Below are positions 27,712 to 39,220 of a stretch of 64,000 bases of DNA, piece after piece. The first letter of the stretch is position 1; each line of letters begins with the position of its first letter. This DNA is from Bradyrhizobium guangdongense (GTDB lineage Bacteria > Pseudomonadota > Alphaproteobacteria > Rhizobiales > Xanthobacteraceae): positions 372,001 to 436,000 of the forward strand of contig NZ_CP030051.1 of the NCBI RefSeq assembly GCF_004114975.1, in the 5' to 3' direction. The notes beneath the pieces were generated by a model. It saw only the letters and a program-made list of their open reading frames with translations, was not told the origin of the DNA and searched no databases. Position numbers and translations under genes: made by a program.

Positions 27712-28326
27712 TCACGCCACACCCCCGATTCTTAGCTCCCGCGCGTCGAGCCCCAGCGGCCCGTGGGTCGCCGCGACGATCATCCCGCCGCGCGCCAGGT
27801 GGTCGCGCATCAGGCCGCCGAACATGTCCTGGCCGGCGACGTCGAGCGCGTTGGTCGGCTCGTCCAGCAGCCAGACCGGCCGTCGGACCGTCAGCAGCCG
27901 GGCCAGCGACAGGCGGCGGCGCTGGCCGGCCGACAGGAAGCCCGCGGGCAGATGGGTGGCATGGGCTAGCCCGACTTTGGCGAGGCTCTCGGCCGCGTCA
28001 GAGCACTCGCCGCCGAGGAAATCAGCCCAGAACGACAGGTTTTCCGCGACCGTGAGGGCCGGCTTCAGGGCGTCGCGATGGCCGAGATAATGGCACTGCT
28101 CCGGGAGTGTCATCTCGGCGTCACCTCCCTTAAGTGCGATCGTGCCGCCGGCCGGAACGAGCAGGCCCGCGATCAGCCGCAGCAGCGAGGTCTTGCCCGA
28201 TCCGTTGCGGCCGATCACCGCCACGGCCTCGCCCGCGACCGCATCGAAATCGAGCCCGGAAAACACCTCGCGGCCGCCCCGCACGCAGCCCACCCCGCGT
28301 CCGGACAGCTGCATCTTGTCTTGCAT
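27712..28326 (-). CDS. ccmA: Haem ABC exporter ATP-binding protein CcmA
   Basis: 204 residues. Walker [22 protein letters not shown] signature [15 protein letters not shown] and Walker [14 protein letters not shown] are complete. CcmA drives, with CcmB, release of haem-loaded CcmE. I take the ATG at 28326 ([12 protein letters not shown]); a TTG four codons upstream is less likely. It is the promoter-proximal gene of the ccm cluster and diverges from acnA. Confidence 0.93.
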   Translation of the reverse strand: MQDKMQLSGRGVGCVRGGREVFSGLDFDAVAGEAVAVIGRNGSGKTSLLRLIAGLLVPAGGTIALKGGDAEMTLPEQCHYLGHRDALKPALTVAENLSFWADFLGGECSDAAESLAKVGLAHATHLPAGFLSAGQRRRLSLARLLTVRRPVWLLDEPTNALDVAGQDMFGGLMRDHLARGGMIVAATHGPLGLDARELRIGGVA

Positions 28327-28516
28327 GATCGCGCTCAAAGCCAGGCCTCAGGAAAACTTGGGGTAGCGCATGGGAATTTTTGGCTGGCGGATTGCTGCGG
28401 CACGATTGTGGCTGTGGCGGCGCGGTTAGAAAGCTTCTATAAGCCCGGAACTACTTGATGCAGCAACTCAACCTGCCCCTGCAAGCGGCCCAGCCTGATA
28501 CGCTGACGGTGTTACA

Positions 28517-28534
28517 ATACCCTCTGCCGGGTAT
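28517..28534. promoter_or_regulatory. Short inverted repeat upstream of acnA
   Basis: ATACCC (28517-28522) and GGGTAT (28529-28534) with loop TCTGCC, 22 bp before the acnA start. It could be an operator or an RNA hairpin near the ribosome-binding site. Confidence 0.3.
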
Positions 28535-28556
28535 ATCTAACAATTGGGATTCCTAC

Positions 28557-31277
<2,721 letters not shown>

Positions 31278-31327
31278 GCGCGAATTTGTGAACGGTGGCT
31301 CACTGCGACGTGAGTAGAAGGTTAAAC

Positions 31328-31358
31328 GAAGGCGGCCTATCAAAAGGCCGCCTTCGCG
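31328..31358 (+). terminator. Rho-independent terminator of acnA
   Basis: 10-bp stem GAAGGCGGCC/GGCCGCCTTC with loop TATCAAAA. The trailing sequence is CGCGCGTTTG, so the T run is poor, but the stem is strong and lies 50 bp past acnA. Confidence 0.7.
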
Positions 31359-31496
31359 CGTTTGCGGCATGCTTCAGATGGGCTCGTCCGGCGGAATCCC
31401 GCATTGGACGGTTGAACGTGCCGCGCCCCGTAAGACTACGGTGACCATCAGGCGATAAGCTTCCTCCCCAACGAATGACGATGTGTGACGTTCGAC

Positions 31497-32273
31497 ATGA
31501 CTGGTATGGCTTCTAATCTCGTTACGCGCTGGTCCGGTGCATTCTGGTCGGGAGCGCTCGGTATCTGTGCCATCGTCGCCATCATCCGTCCCGCCCAGGC
31601 AGACCCCCGCGCCGTTGTCGAATTGTTTACCTCGCAGGGCTGCTCGTCCTGCCCGCCCGCCGACAAGATCATCGGTGACCTCGCCAAGGATCCCTCGATC
31701 ATCGCGCTGAGCATGCCGATCGACTATTGGGATTATCTGGGCTGGAAGGACACGCTGGCGGATTCGCGTTTCTCGGCGCGGCAGCGCGCTTATTCACGGA
31801 TGCGCGGCGACCGCGAGGTCTATACGCCGCAAGCGGTGGTCAACGGCGCCACGCACGTCATCGGCAGCGATCGTGCCGGCATCGAAAATGCGATCGGCAA
31901 GACCGACAAGGGCCTGGGCGTGATGAGCGTTCCCGTCACGATGTCGCTCGCGGGCAAGCAGATCAACGTGTCGGTCGCCGCGAGCAAGGAACCTGCGGTC
32001 TCGCATGGCGAGGTCTGGATCTGCTCGATCGCGAAATCGGTGCCGATCGAAATCAGCCGTGGCGAAAACCGCGGACAGCAGATCACCTACCACAACGTCG
32101 TGCGCAACCTGCTCAAGGTCGGCGACTGGAACGGCCATCCGGAAAGCTGGACGGTACCGCTCGAGAATCTGACGTCGCGCGACGGCGTCGACGGTGCGGT
32201 GGTCTACGTCCAGGACGGCAGCCGCGAAAGACCCGGTGCGATGCTGGGCGCGGCGTACACGTCGCTGCACTGA
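31497..32273 (+). CDS. DUF1223 domain-containing secreted thioredoxin-like protein
   Basis: About 258 residues. A signal peptide or anchor (FWSGALGICAIVAIIRPAQA) precedes a DUF1223 domain: VVELFTSQGCSSCPPADKI with a CxxC, then DYWDYLGWKDTLADSRFSARQRAY and YTPQAVVNGATHVIGSD. The fold is thioredoxin-like; the role is unknown. The start is uncertain: GTG 31485, ATG 31497 or ATG 31506 all precede the signal sequence; none has a clear ribosome-binding site. It is monocistronic, followed by a repeat region. Confidence 0.85.
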   Translation: MTGMASNLVTRWSGAFWSGALGICAIVAIIRPAQADPRAVVELFTSQGCSSCPPADKIIGDLAKDPSIIALSMPIDYWDYLGWKDTLADSRFSARQRAYSRMRGDREVYTPQAVVNGATHVIGSDRAGIENAIGKTDKGLGVMSVPVTMSLAGKQINVSVAASKEPAVSHGEVWICSIAKSVPIEISRGENRGQQITYHNVVRNLLKVGDWNGHPESWTVPLENLTSRDGVDGAVVYVQDGSRERPGAMLGAAYTSLH

Positions 32274-32305
32274 AGCGCGGCACGAGACATTCCCTGCTCT
32301 TCTTC

Positions 32306-32428
32306 ATCATTCCGGGGCGCGCGAAGCGCGAGCCCGGAACCCATCTATCCGCATCTTCAGACGAGAAATAGATTCTCAGATGCGCGATGGCGCATCGTAG
32401 CTCGCGCTTCGCGCGCTCCGGAATGACA
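32306..32428. repeat. Palindromic intergenic repeat, family B
   Basis: Ends CATTCCGGGGCGCGCGAAGC and GCTTCGCGCGCTCCGGAATG are complementary. The core contains the pair CATCTATCCGCATC / GATGCGCGATGGCG. Same design as the units at 41.2 and 56.6 kb. Confidence 0.8.
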
Positions 32429-32456
32429 GCCGGAAGTAAAACACCCCGCCACAAAC

Positions 32457-32487
32457 AAAAAAGGACCAACTCGCGTTGGCCCTCCTT
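32457..32487 (-). terminator. Minus-strand terminator without an assigned gene
   Basis: Stem CCAAC/GTTGG with loop TCGC, extended by AAGGA/TCCTT across a 3-nt bulge; on the minus strand it is followed by six T. No minus-strand protein gene lies upstream within 750 bp (the next, a GNAT gene, ends at 33241, beyond the plus-strand DUF2794 gene). Confidence 0.55.
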
Positions 32488-32851
32488 GTCGCGCGTACAG
32501 ACCCGATCCTGTTCGACCCCGGGGGGCTGGGGGCTGAGGAATCCGGAACCGAAAGGACCGGGTCAACGCACGTCAGTCTCTTCGCAGTGCAGGGCGGCAG
32601 GCGATGGGCGGAAAAGCGGCGATCCTGTGATTCCTGCTAACGATCCCGTGACGGTTTGCCGCTGACAAGTTCCACCGTTGCGTGTGTCGTGATTCGCCAG
32701 CTCTCGACGAGGTGAGCCCCGTCCTCCGGGGGCCGTTCAGGAGCCCCCTTGCGGCGGGGAACAGTTGGCGCAATCATACCGATGTCATGGTCCGCGGCTC
32801 CGGGGACGGTCTTCGCGGGGGCGGTCATGCGATGCGATGAGGAGGCGCCCC

Positions 32852-33223
32852 ATGAGCTTGACGTCGGAGGATGCCGATCCGAGCGAGCAGCGCGCAGTGG
32901 CGCGTCCCGTCGCTGCGAATGCTCAGCCGAGCAGGGTGACGTTCAACCGGCTGGAGCTGCACCGAATTCTCAACCTCTATGGCCGGATGGTCGCCGACGG
33001 CGAGTGGCGCGATTACGCCATCGATTTCCTGAAAGACCGCGCGGTGTTCTCGGTCTATCGCCGCGCCTCCGAAGTGCCGATCTACCGCATCGAGAAGGAT
33101 CCGCGGCTCGCCCGCAAGCAGGGCATGTACAGCGTGATCTCGGCGACCGGGCTGATCCTGCGCCGTGGCCACGAGCTCGAGCGCGTGCTGCTGGTGATCG
33201 ACCGGAAACTGGCGGTGGTCTAA
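32852..33223 (+). CDS. DUF2794 domain-containing protein
   Basis: 123 residues. The core VTFNRLELHRILNLYGRMVADGEWRDYAIDFLKDRAVFSVYRRASEVPIYRIEKDP is the DUF2794 family, conserved in alphaproteobacteria and of unknown function; no motif hints at a reaction. I chose the ATG at 32852 because AGGAGG lies 6 nt upstream. It is cytoplasmic by sequence. It converges with the GNAT gene, 17 bp between stops. Confidence 0.85.
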   Translation: MSLTSEDADPSEQRAVARPVAANAQPSRVTFNRLELHRILNLYGRMVADGEWRDYAIDFLKDRAVFSVYRRASEVPIYRIEKDPRLARKQGMYSVISATGLILRRGHELERVLLVIDRKLAVV

Positions 33224-33240
33224 CCCGACCAACAGGGAAT

Positions 33241-33771
33241 CTACTTCGCCGGCACGCTCGTCGCGCCCTCGCCGAGCTCGCGCTGCATCATCACCGTATC
33301 CAGCCAGCGGCCGAATTTCAGGCCGACATTCGGATGCGTGCCGATCATCTTGAAGCCGCCTCTGGTATGCACGCCGATCGAGCCGGCATTGGCGGAATCG
33401 CCGATCACGGCGATCATCTGGCGGAAGCCGCGCGCCTCGCATTCCCTGATCAGCCGCTCCAGCAGCAACGACCCGATGCCGCGGCGGTGGAAGCCGGGGT
33501 CGAGATAGATCGAGTTCTCGACCGTGAAGCGATAGGCCGGCCGCGGCCGGTAGGCGCCGGCATAGGCGTAGCCGGCGACTCGGTCATCCAGGATGGCGAC
33601 GAAATAGGGGTAGCCCCCATCGACCAACGCGCGATAGCGGCGCGTCATCTCGGCAAGATCGGGCGGTTCCAGCTCGAACGTCGCGGTGCCCTCGCGGACG
33701 GCCTGCTGATAGATCGCGGTGATGGCGGGAAGGTCGGCCTCGGTCGTGGGCCTGATTTCGGGTGCGGACAT
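33241..33771 (-). CDS. GNAT-family N-acetyltransferase (phosphinothricin acetyltransferase-like)
   Basis: 176 residues. The start IRPTTEADLPAITAIYQQAV, GTATFELEPPDLAEM, VAGYAYAGAYRPRPAYRFTVENSIYLDP and the acetyl-CoA-binding loop HRRGIGSLLLERLI match the Pat/Bar-like group, which acetylates amino-acid analogues such as phosphinothricin or methionine sulfoximine. The natural substrate is not known. The ATG at 33771 is the family start; further upstream the frame runs through repeat sequence. Confidence 0.9.
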   Translation of the reverse strand: MSAPEIRPTTEADLPAITAIYQQAVREGTATFELEPPDLAEMTRRYRALVDGGYPYFVAILDDRVAGYAYAGAYRPRPAYRFTVENSIYLDPGFHRRGIGSLLLERLIRECEARGFRQMIAVIGDSANAGSIGVHTRGGFKMIGTHPNVGLKFGRWLDTVMMQRELGEGATSVPAK

Positions 33772-33830
33772 GGCAGGCAGGATAGAGCCTTCGTCTGGTT
33801 GCTGGAAGAGGCTGTGCCGCCTTCCACACC

Positions 33831-33918
33831 CGTCATTGCGATCGAAGCGAAGCAATCCAGAAATGCATCCGCGGAGGGACATTGGGTTGCTTCGTCGCAA
33901 GAGCTCCTCGCAATGACG
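33831..33918. repeat. Palindromic intergenic repeat, family B variant
   Basis: GTCATTGCGATCGAAGCGAA at the left and CGCAATGAC at the right, with GAAGCAATCCAG and TTGCTTCGTCGC inner parts. This is the variant with GTCATTGCGA ends. Confidence 0.75.
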
Positions 33919-33936
33919 GGGAGGGCACGGGCCAAA

Positions 33937-33964
33937 CAAAAACCCCGGCCTTGCGGCCGGGGTT
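33937..33964 (-). terminator. Rho-independent terminator of the Bax-inhibitor-1-like gene
   Basis: 10-bp stem AACCCCGGCC/GGCCGGGGTT with loop TTGC, followed on the minus strand by TTTTTGTTTGG. It lies 27 bp past the stop of the gene at 33991. Confidence 0.88.
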
Positions 33965-33990
33965 CGTGTCCGTTCTCTCAGGTCTGGCGC

Positions 33991-34782
33991 TTAGTCGCGC
34001 TGGCCGAGAAGCTGCAGCAGCAGCGTGAACAGGTTGATGAAGTTCAAGTACAGCGACAGTGCGCCGGTGATGGCCGCACGCTCTGCGATGTCACCGCCGG
34101 CCGAGGCGTAGCCGTAGATGTAGTCGTTCTTCAGCCGCTGGGTGTCCCAGGCGGTCAGGCCCGCGAACACCAGCACGCCGACCACCGAGACGATGAACTG
34201 CAGCGCCGAGCTGGCCAGGAACAGGTTGACCAGGCTCGCGATGATGATGCCGATCAGGCCCATGAACAGGAACGAGCCCATGCCGCTCATGTCACGCTTG
34301 GTGGTGTAGCCATAGAGGCTCAGCGCACCGAAGGTCGCCGCGGTGATGAAGAACACCCGGACGATCGAGGTGTGCGTGTACACCAGGAAGATCGAGGACA
34401 GCGAGATGCCCATCAGCGCCGAGAACACCCAGAACAGGATCTGGGCGGTCGAGGGTGCCAGACGGTTGATGCCGGCCGAGATCACGAACACCATGGCGAG
34501 GGGCGCCAGCATGAACAGATATTTCAGCGGGCTCACGAACATGGCGTAGCCGAACGGCGTCAGGAACAGCTTGCCGACGCGGACAGCTTCCGCGGTCGGA
34601 ACGTCGGTCACGGCAGCCATGTAGACACCGAGCGCGGCCAGGCCGGTGATGGCAAGGCCAATGCTCATGTAGTTGTAGATGCGCAGCATGTAGGCGCGCA
34701 GGCCGGCGTCGACCGTCGCGGCGTCAACACGCCCGGCGGCCCTGCCGAAAGGAGAAGCGTAGTTACGGTTGAGGTCCGACAT
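33991..34782 (-). CDS. Bax inhibitor-1/YccA-family membrane protein
   Basis: 263 residues with seven membrane helices. NYMSIGLAITGLAALGVYMAA, PLKYLFMLAPLAMVF, ILFWVFSALMGISLSSIFLVY and the final INLFTLLLQLLGQRD fit the BI-1/YccA family, which in bacteria is linked to FtsH and to Ca2+ leak. The ATG at 34782 (MSDLNRNYASPFGRAAG) is the family start. It is monocistronic with its own terminator. A precise bacterial role is not established. Confidence 0.92.
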   Translation of the reverse strand: MSDLNRNYASPFGRAAGRVDAATVDAGLRAYMLRIYNYMSIGLAITGLAALGVYMAAVTDVPTAEAVRVGKLFLTPFGYAMFVSPLKYLFMLAPLAMVFVISAGINRLAPSTAQILFWVFSALMGISLSSIFLVYTHTSIVRVFFITAATFGALSLYGYTTKRDMSGMGSFLFMGLIGIIIASLVNLFLASSALQFIVSVVGVLVFAGLTAWDTQRLKNDYIYGYASAGGDIAERAAITGALSLYLNFINLFTLLLQLLGQRD

Positions 34783-35065
34783 GGTCGAATTCCCGTTGGT
34801 TGGTCCGGTCTGCACGAGGGTCGCCGTGCCGCCGGTTCGTCAAACTCTATCTCGGATACCGATGCCTGCCGACATTAATTTTGGCTAACAATCGGGGCTC
34901 CGAACCCACTCGATATGTGGGAAACTAACACATTCGCTGCAACCGTCCACGCGCGGCCGAATGTCGCCCTCGGCGCGCCTTCCTGACGACAGCCTGACAA
35001 GCAGATGTGGTTAATCGCGGGAATCGCGCGATTCCGGTCCTCCCGCCGCCATCCGCTACCTTTTG
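34783..35065. other. Intergenic region upstream of the BI-1-like gene
   Basis: 283 bp between the BI-1-like gene, which starts at its left edge, and the stop of the YbbP-like permease gene. The AT-richest part is around 34870-34935 (CATTAATTTTGGC and nearby TGTTAG stretch), where the promoter of the BI-1-like gene should lie. No gene is seen. Confidence 0.5.
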
Positions 35066-37636
35066 TCACAAATTCCGCAACACCGTGGCGGGCTTTTTGT
35101 TCAACGCCAAGAGCGTTCCGGCGAGCCCTAGCCCGACGGTGACGACCAGGGCGGCTGCCACCACGCCGGCCGCGCTTGCAGCCTGCCAGACGAAGGTCAG
35201 CGTCATCAGCCGCGTCACGATCATCCAGGCCGCTAAGCTGCCGGCAATCACGCCGAACACCGCGGTGGCGAGCCCGATCAGGAGATATTCGAGCGCATAA
35301 GCGCCGAGCAGCCGCAGCCGCGTGGCGCCGAGCGTCTTCAGGATCACCGCATCATAGACCCGGTGGCGATGGCCGGCGGCGAGCGCGCCTCCCAGCACCA
35401 GGATCGCCGAGATCAGGGTCACGGCGCTGGCGCCGCGGATGGCGAGCGCGAGGTTGGTCACGACCGAGCCGACCGTCTCCATCACCTCGCGTACCCGCAC
35501 GCTCGTCACCATCGGATAGGCGTCGGCCACCTGCTTGATGATCTTGCCGTCGCTCGCCGCATCGCCGCCGGCCTCGGTCAGGGTCGCGATGTGGGTGTGC
35601 GGCGCGCCCTTGAAGGCGCCCGGCGAGAACACCAGCACGAAATTGATGCCGAGCCCCTGCCAGTCGATGGTCCTGAGATTGCCGATTTTCGCCGGGATGT
35701 CGCGGCCGAGCACGTTGACCACGACCTCGTCGCCGAGCTTCAGGCCGAGGCCGTCGGCGATCTTCTTCTCCATCGAGACCAGCGGCGGGCCGGAATAGTC
35801 GGCGCTCCACCATTCGCCCTCGACCACCTTGGAGCCTTTCGGCAGCTCGCCGGTGTAGGTCAGGCCGCGGTCGCTCTGCAGCACCCATTCGGAATCGGTG
35901 GACGGCTTGAGGTCCTCGGCGCGCACGCCGCGAGCGGCGACGATCCGCCCGCGCAGCATAGGCACGTCCTCGATCTTCGCGCCGGGAGCGACCTGGTGCA
36001 GATAATCGTCGAACGCGGCGGCCTGCGTGCTCGGAATGTCGATGAAGTAGAACGAGGGGGCGCGATCGGGCAGCGCGGCGAGGAACTGCCGGCGCAGATT
36101 GCCGTCGATCTGGGTGATGGTGACCAGTACGGCGAGACCCAAGCCCAGCGACAGCACGACCGAGGGCGTCAGCGCGCCCGGCCGGTGGATGTTGGCGATC
36201 GCCAGCCGCAGCATGGTAAAGCGCGTCCGCGGCAGCCGCCGCGCGATCGCCATCAGCACGGCGGCGACCCCGCGCAGCACGGCGAACACGACGACGGAGG
36301 AGACCACGAACACCGCGGCGATGCGCTTGTCGAACGACAACCCGATCACGACAGCCACGAGGAGCACGACAACGACGGCCATGAACACGAGATAGCTCGC
36401 GCGGGGGCGGTGCCATTCGGCCGCGACGGTGTCGCGGAACAGCGCGGCGACCGGCACGTCGTGCACGCGTCCGAGCGGCCACAGGCCGAAGGCGAGCGCG
36501 GTCAGGAGGCCGTAGACGAAGGACAGCGCGAGCTCGCCCTCATGCACCGCCGGCACCACCGGCAGCGGCAGCAGCTTGCCGAACAGACCGACGATCGCAA
36601 ACGGCATTGCCGCGCCGAGCGCCAGCCCGATCACCGAGCCAATCGCGGCGAGCAGGATCACCTGCGCGAGATAGATGCCGAACACGTCGCGGCCCGTAGC
36701 GCCGACGGCCTTGAACGCCGCGATAACCTCCAGCCGGCGGTCGATATGGCTCTTCACCGCGTTGGCGACACCGACGCCGCCGACCAGGAGCGCAGCGAGG
36801 CCGACTAGCGTCAGGAATTGCGTGAAGCGGCCGATGTTGCGCTCGAGCTGCGGCGAGGCGTTGGAGCGGCTGCGCACCTCCCAGCCGGCCTGTGGCGCGA
36901 CCTTGCGCGCGTCCGCGATGAAAGCCTCGGTGTCGCGGTCGCTGTTGGCGGTCTGAGGCAGCTTCACGCGGTAGACCCAGCGCACCAGGCTGCCCGGCTG
37001 GATCAGGCCGGTGGCGCGCAAGGCCGCCTCGCTGATCAAAAAGCGCGGGCCGAAGCCGATGCCGCCGGCGAGCTTGTCGGGCTCGGCCTCGACGCTCGAT
37101 CGGATCTGGAAGGTCGCAGACCCAATGGTGACGCGGTCGCCGATCTTGAGCGACAGCCGCGCCAGCAGCGCCGGATCAGCGGCCGCGCCGAACGCACCGT
37201 CGCGCTCCGCGAGCAGGTCGGTCAGCGGCAGCTGCGGCGCCAGCGTCAGCTGCCCGAGCATCGGATAGGTGTCGTCGACCGCCTTCATCTCGACCAGCGC
37301 CAGCTTGCCCTCGGCCGAGCGCGCCATGCCGCGCAGAGTGGCCGCCGTCGAGACGGTCCCCCGCGAGCGCAGGAAGGCGACCTCTTCAGGTTTCGCCTCG
37401 CGCTGGAACAGCACGAAGGAGACGTCGCCGCCGAGCAGCGTGCGCCCCTCGCGCGCGAGACCATCGGAGAGGCTCGCCGACACCGAGCCGACGCCGGCGA
37501 TCGCCATCACGCCGAGCGCGATGCAGGCGATGAAGACGTAGAAGCCGCGCAGGCCGCCGCGCAATTCGCGCAACGCATAGCGGAGCGCCAGCGCGACGCC
37601 GTTCGGCTTCGCAAACGGTTCGACGGCGACGCTCAT
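35066..37636 (-). CDS. ABC transporter permease (YbbP/FtsX-like)
   Basis: 856 residues with ten or so membrane helices and two FtsX domains. Start LRYALRELRGGLRGFYVFIACIALGVMAIAGVGSVSAS; central GLAALLVGGVGVANAVKSHIDRRLEVIAAFKAVGATGRDVF; end IRGASAVTLISAILVLGGALAAGHRHRVYDAVILKTLGATRLRLL. The large periplasmic parts between helices 1-2 fit the MacB/YbbP type. It probably acts on lipoproteins or envelope lipids; the substrate is unknown. Its ATG overlaps the stop of the ATP-binding gene (ATGA). It is coupled to a YbbA-like ATPase. Confidence 0.9.
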   Translation of the reverse strand: MSVAVEPFAKPNGVALALRYALRELRGGLRGFYVFIACIALGVMAIAGVGSVSASLSDGLAREGRTLLGGDVSFVLFQREAKPEEVAFLRSRGTVSTAATLRGMARSAEGKLALVEMKAVDDTYPMLGQLTLAPQLPLTDLLAERDGAFGAAADPALLARLSLKIGDRVTIGSATFQIRSSVEAEPDKLAGGIGFGPRFLISEAALRATGLIQPGSLVRWVYRVKLPQTANSDRDTEAFIADARKVAPQAGWEVRSRSNASPQLERNIGRFTQFLTLVGLAALLVGGVGVANAVKSHIDRRLEVIAAFKAVGATGRDVFGIYLAQVILLAAIGSVIGLALGAAMPFAIVGLFGKLLPLPVVPAVHEGELALSFVYGLLTALAFGLWPLGRVHDVPVAALFRDTVAAEWHRPRASYLVFMAVVVVLLVAVVIGLSFDKRIAAVFVVSSVVVFAVLRGVAAVLMAIARRLPRTRFTMLRLAIANIHRPGALTPSVVLSLGLGLAVLVTITQIDGNLRRQFLAALPDRAPSFYFIDIPSTQAAAFDDYLHQVAPGAKIEDVPMLRGRIVAARGVRAEDLKPSTDSEWVLQSDRGLTYTGELPKGSKVVEGEWWSADYSGPPLVSMEKKIADGLGLKLGDEVVVNVLGRDIPAKIGNLRTIDWQGLGINFVLVFSPGAFKGAPHTHIATLTEAGGDAASDGKIIKQVADAYPMVTSVRVREVMETVGSVVTNLALAIRGASAVTLISAILVLGGALAAGHRHRVYDAVILKTLGATRLRLLGAYALEYLLIGLATAVFGVIAGSLAAWMIVTRLMTLTFVWQAASAAGVVAAALVVTVGLGLAGTLLALNKKPATVLRNL

Positions 37637-38355
37637 GCGTGGGTCGTCTGCGTGTCGATGCGGCCCGAGCGCAGGCGGATCACGCGATCGCAGCGATGCG
37701 CGAGCGAGGAATCGTGCGTGACCAGCACCAGCGTCATGCCGCGCTCGGCGTGCTTGGTGAACAAAAGATCGACGATCTGTTTGCCCGTCGTCTCGTCGAG
37801 ATTGCCGGTCGGCTCGTCGGCAACGAGGATGGCGGGATCGGGCGCCAGCGCGCGCGCGAGCGCGACGCGCTGCTGCTCGCCGCCGGAGAGCTGCGTCGGA
37901 TAATGATGCAGCCGGTCGCCGAGGCCGACCGATCGCAGCTCTTCGGCCGCGCGCTTGCTCGCGTCGGGATTGCCGGCGAGCTCGAGCGGCACCGCCACGT
38001 TCTCGAGCGCCGTCATGGTCGGGATCAGATGGAAGGACTGGAAGACGATGCCGACCTGGCGGCCGCGGAAGCGCGCCAGCGCATCCTCGTCGAGGGCATT
38101 GAAAGGCGTGCCCGACACCACCACCTCTCCGCTATCAGGACGCTCCAGCCCCGCCATCACCATCAGCAGCGTGGATTTGCCCGAACCTGACGGGCCGATC
38201 AGGCCGATCGTCTCGCCCGAGCCGACGCGCAGGCTGATATCCTTGAGAATGTGAACGCGTGCCGCCCCCGTACCCAGTGAGAGATTGACGTTGGAGATGG
38301 CGATGGTGTCCGGCGTCGTGCCGGCGAGGGAAGAGGGTTCGATGCTGATGTCCAT
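37633..38355 (-). CDS. ABC transporter ATP-binding protein (YbbA-like)
   Basis: 240 residues. Walker [22 protein letters not shown]-loop [24 protein letters not shown], signature [15 protein letters not shown], Walker [16 protein letters not shown]: LolD/YbbA/MacB class. It forms an ABC complex with the permease that follows. Start: ATG 38355 (MDISIEP), or a TTG at 38373. The divergent TesA-like gene may begin at 38342-38354, so the two 5' ends can overlap. In E. coli ybbA-ybbP is likewise divergent from tesA. Confidence 0.92.
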   Translation of the reverse strand: MDISIEPSSLAGTTPDTIAISNVNLSLGTGAARVHILKDISLRVGSGETIGLIGPSGSGKSTLLMVMAGLERPDSGEVVVSGTPFNALDEDALARFRGRQVGIVFQSFHLIPTMTALENVAVPLELAGNPDASKRAAEELRSVGLGDRLHHYPTQLSGGEQQRVALARALAPDPAILVADEPTGNLDETTGKQIVDLLFTKHAERGMTLVLVTHDSSLAHRCDRVIRLRSGRIDTQTTHA

Positions 38356-39046
38356 GGTCCGGTCATATGGCAAGTCCGCACGCGCGGTCGAGAGGCGTTA
38401 CGGATTGTTCATGCACATAGCCGTGTTGATGCTCGCTTTGATGACGCTCGCCCGTCCGGCTTGGGCCGAGACGACAAAACCGGTCAAGCTCGTCGTCCTC
38501 GGTGATTCCTTGAGCGCGGGTCTTGGTCTTCCGGCCCAGGAGGCGTTCCCGGCCAAGCTTCAAAAAGCCTTGCAGGCCAAGGGTATAGAGGTCGAGATGA
38601 CCAACGCGGGCGTGTCCGGCGACACCTCGTCCGGCGGGCGGGACCGGCTCGACTGGTCGGTGCCCGACGGAACCGACGGCGTGATCGTCGAGCTCGGCGC
38701 CAACGACGCGATGCGCGGCATCGATCCCGACTTGACGCGGGCGGCGCTGACCGACATCGTTCAGCGCCTCAAGGCGCGCAAGATCGCCGTGATGCTGTGT
38801 GGCATGCTGGCGCCGCCGAATTTCGGCGCCGATTATGGCGCGCGCTTCAATTCGATTTATCCTGATCTGGCGAAGCAGTTCGACGTGCCGCTCTATCCGT
38901 TCTTCCTCGACGGCGTCGCGGCCGACGCCAGGCTCAACCAGGCCGACGGCATTCACCCGACCGCTGAAGGCGTCGACATCGTCGTTGGCAAGATGCTGCC
39001 CACCGTGGAGGCATTCATTGGCACCATCAACGAGCATCCGCGTTGA
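38348..39046 (+). CDS. tesA: TesA-like arylesterase/lysophospholipase (SGNH hydrolase)
   Basis: About 232 residues with signal peptide (LMLALMTLARPAWA). SGNH blocks are present: I VVLGDSLSAGLGLP (Ser), II GVSGDTSSGGRDRL, III ELGANDAMRGI, V DGIHPTAEG (Asp-His pair). TesA is a periplasmic thioesterase/lysophospholipase. The start is open: ATG 38342, 38348 or 38354 with GAGGGAAGAGGG upstream, or 38411, which would leave a signal peptide without basic residues. The first three overlap the start of the divergent ABC ATPase gene. The symbol is by analogy to E. coli. Confidence 0.88.
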   Translation: MSMVRSYGKSARAVERRYGLFMHIAVLMLALMTLARPAWAETTKPVKLVVLGDSLSAGLGLPAQEAFPAKLQKALQAKGIEVEMTNAGVSGDTSSGGRDRLDWSVPDGTDGVIVELGANDAMRGIDPDLTRAALTDIVQRLKARKIAVMLCGMLAPPNFGADYGARFNSIYPDLAKQFDVPLYPFFLDGVAADARLNQADGIHPTAEGVDIVVGKMLPTVEAFIGTINEHPR

Positions 39047-39220
39047 AAAACGGGCAGCGCTAACCCTAACTCCCAGGGTTTTCCCGGGGTGAAGCGCACG
39101 CTGCTTCGCAGAGTCACACAACTGCGATAGGAATCAGGGTACCGGTGATTCGTCGCCGGCTCTAATTTGGATATGGTTCTGCTTCGTGGGGCCGTAGCCA
39201 AGCATCGGGAGTGCGAAACG

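Larger units (their letters stand above)
32274..32851. other. 578-bp intergenic region with repeat and possible minus-strand RNA
   Basis: It holds the family B repeat (32306-32428), a terminator that points leftwards on the minus strand (32457-32487), and a structured stretch with CCCCG/CGGGG and GGGGGC/GCCCCC stems near 32716-32759. No convincing protein-coding frame is present. A minus-strand transcript from about 32760 to 32460 would explain the terminator, but I do not recognise it as tmRNA, RNase P, 6S or SRP RNA. Confidence 0.4.

Noticed and set aside
32480..32760. tmRNA, RNase P RNA, 6S RNA or SRP RNA in the orphan-terminator region
   Set aside because: The conserved hallmarks I know (tag-peptide codons, GAGGAAAGTCC, ACAGAA..CGGCTTA, GGAAG tetraloop region) are absent; only an unspecified RNA remains possible.
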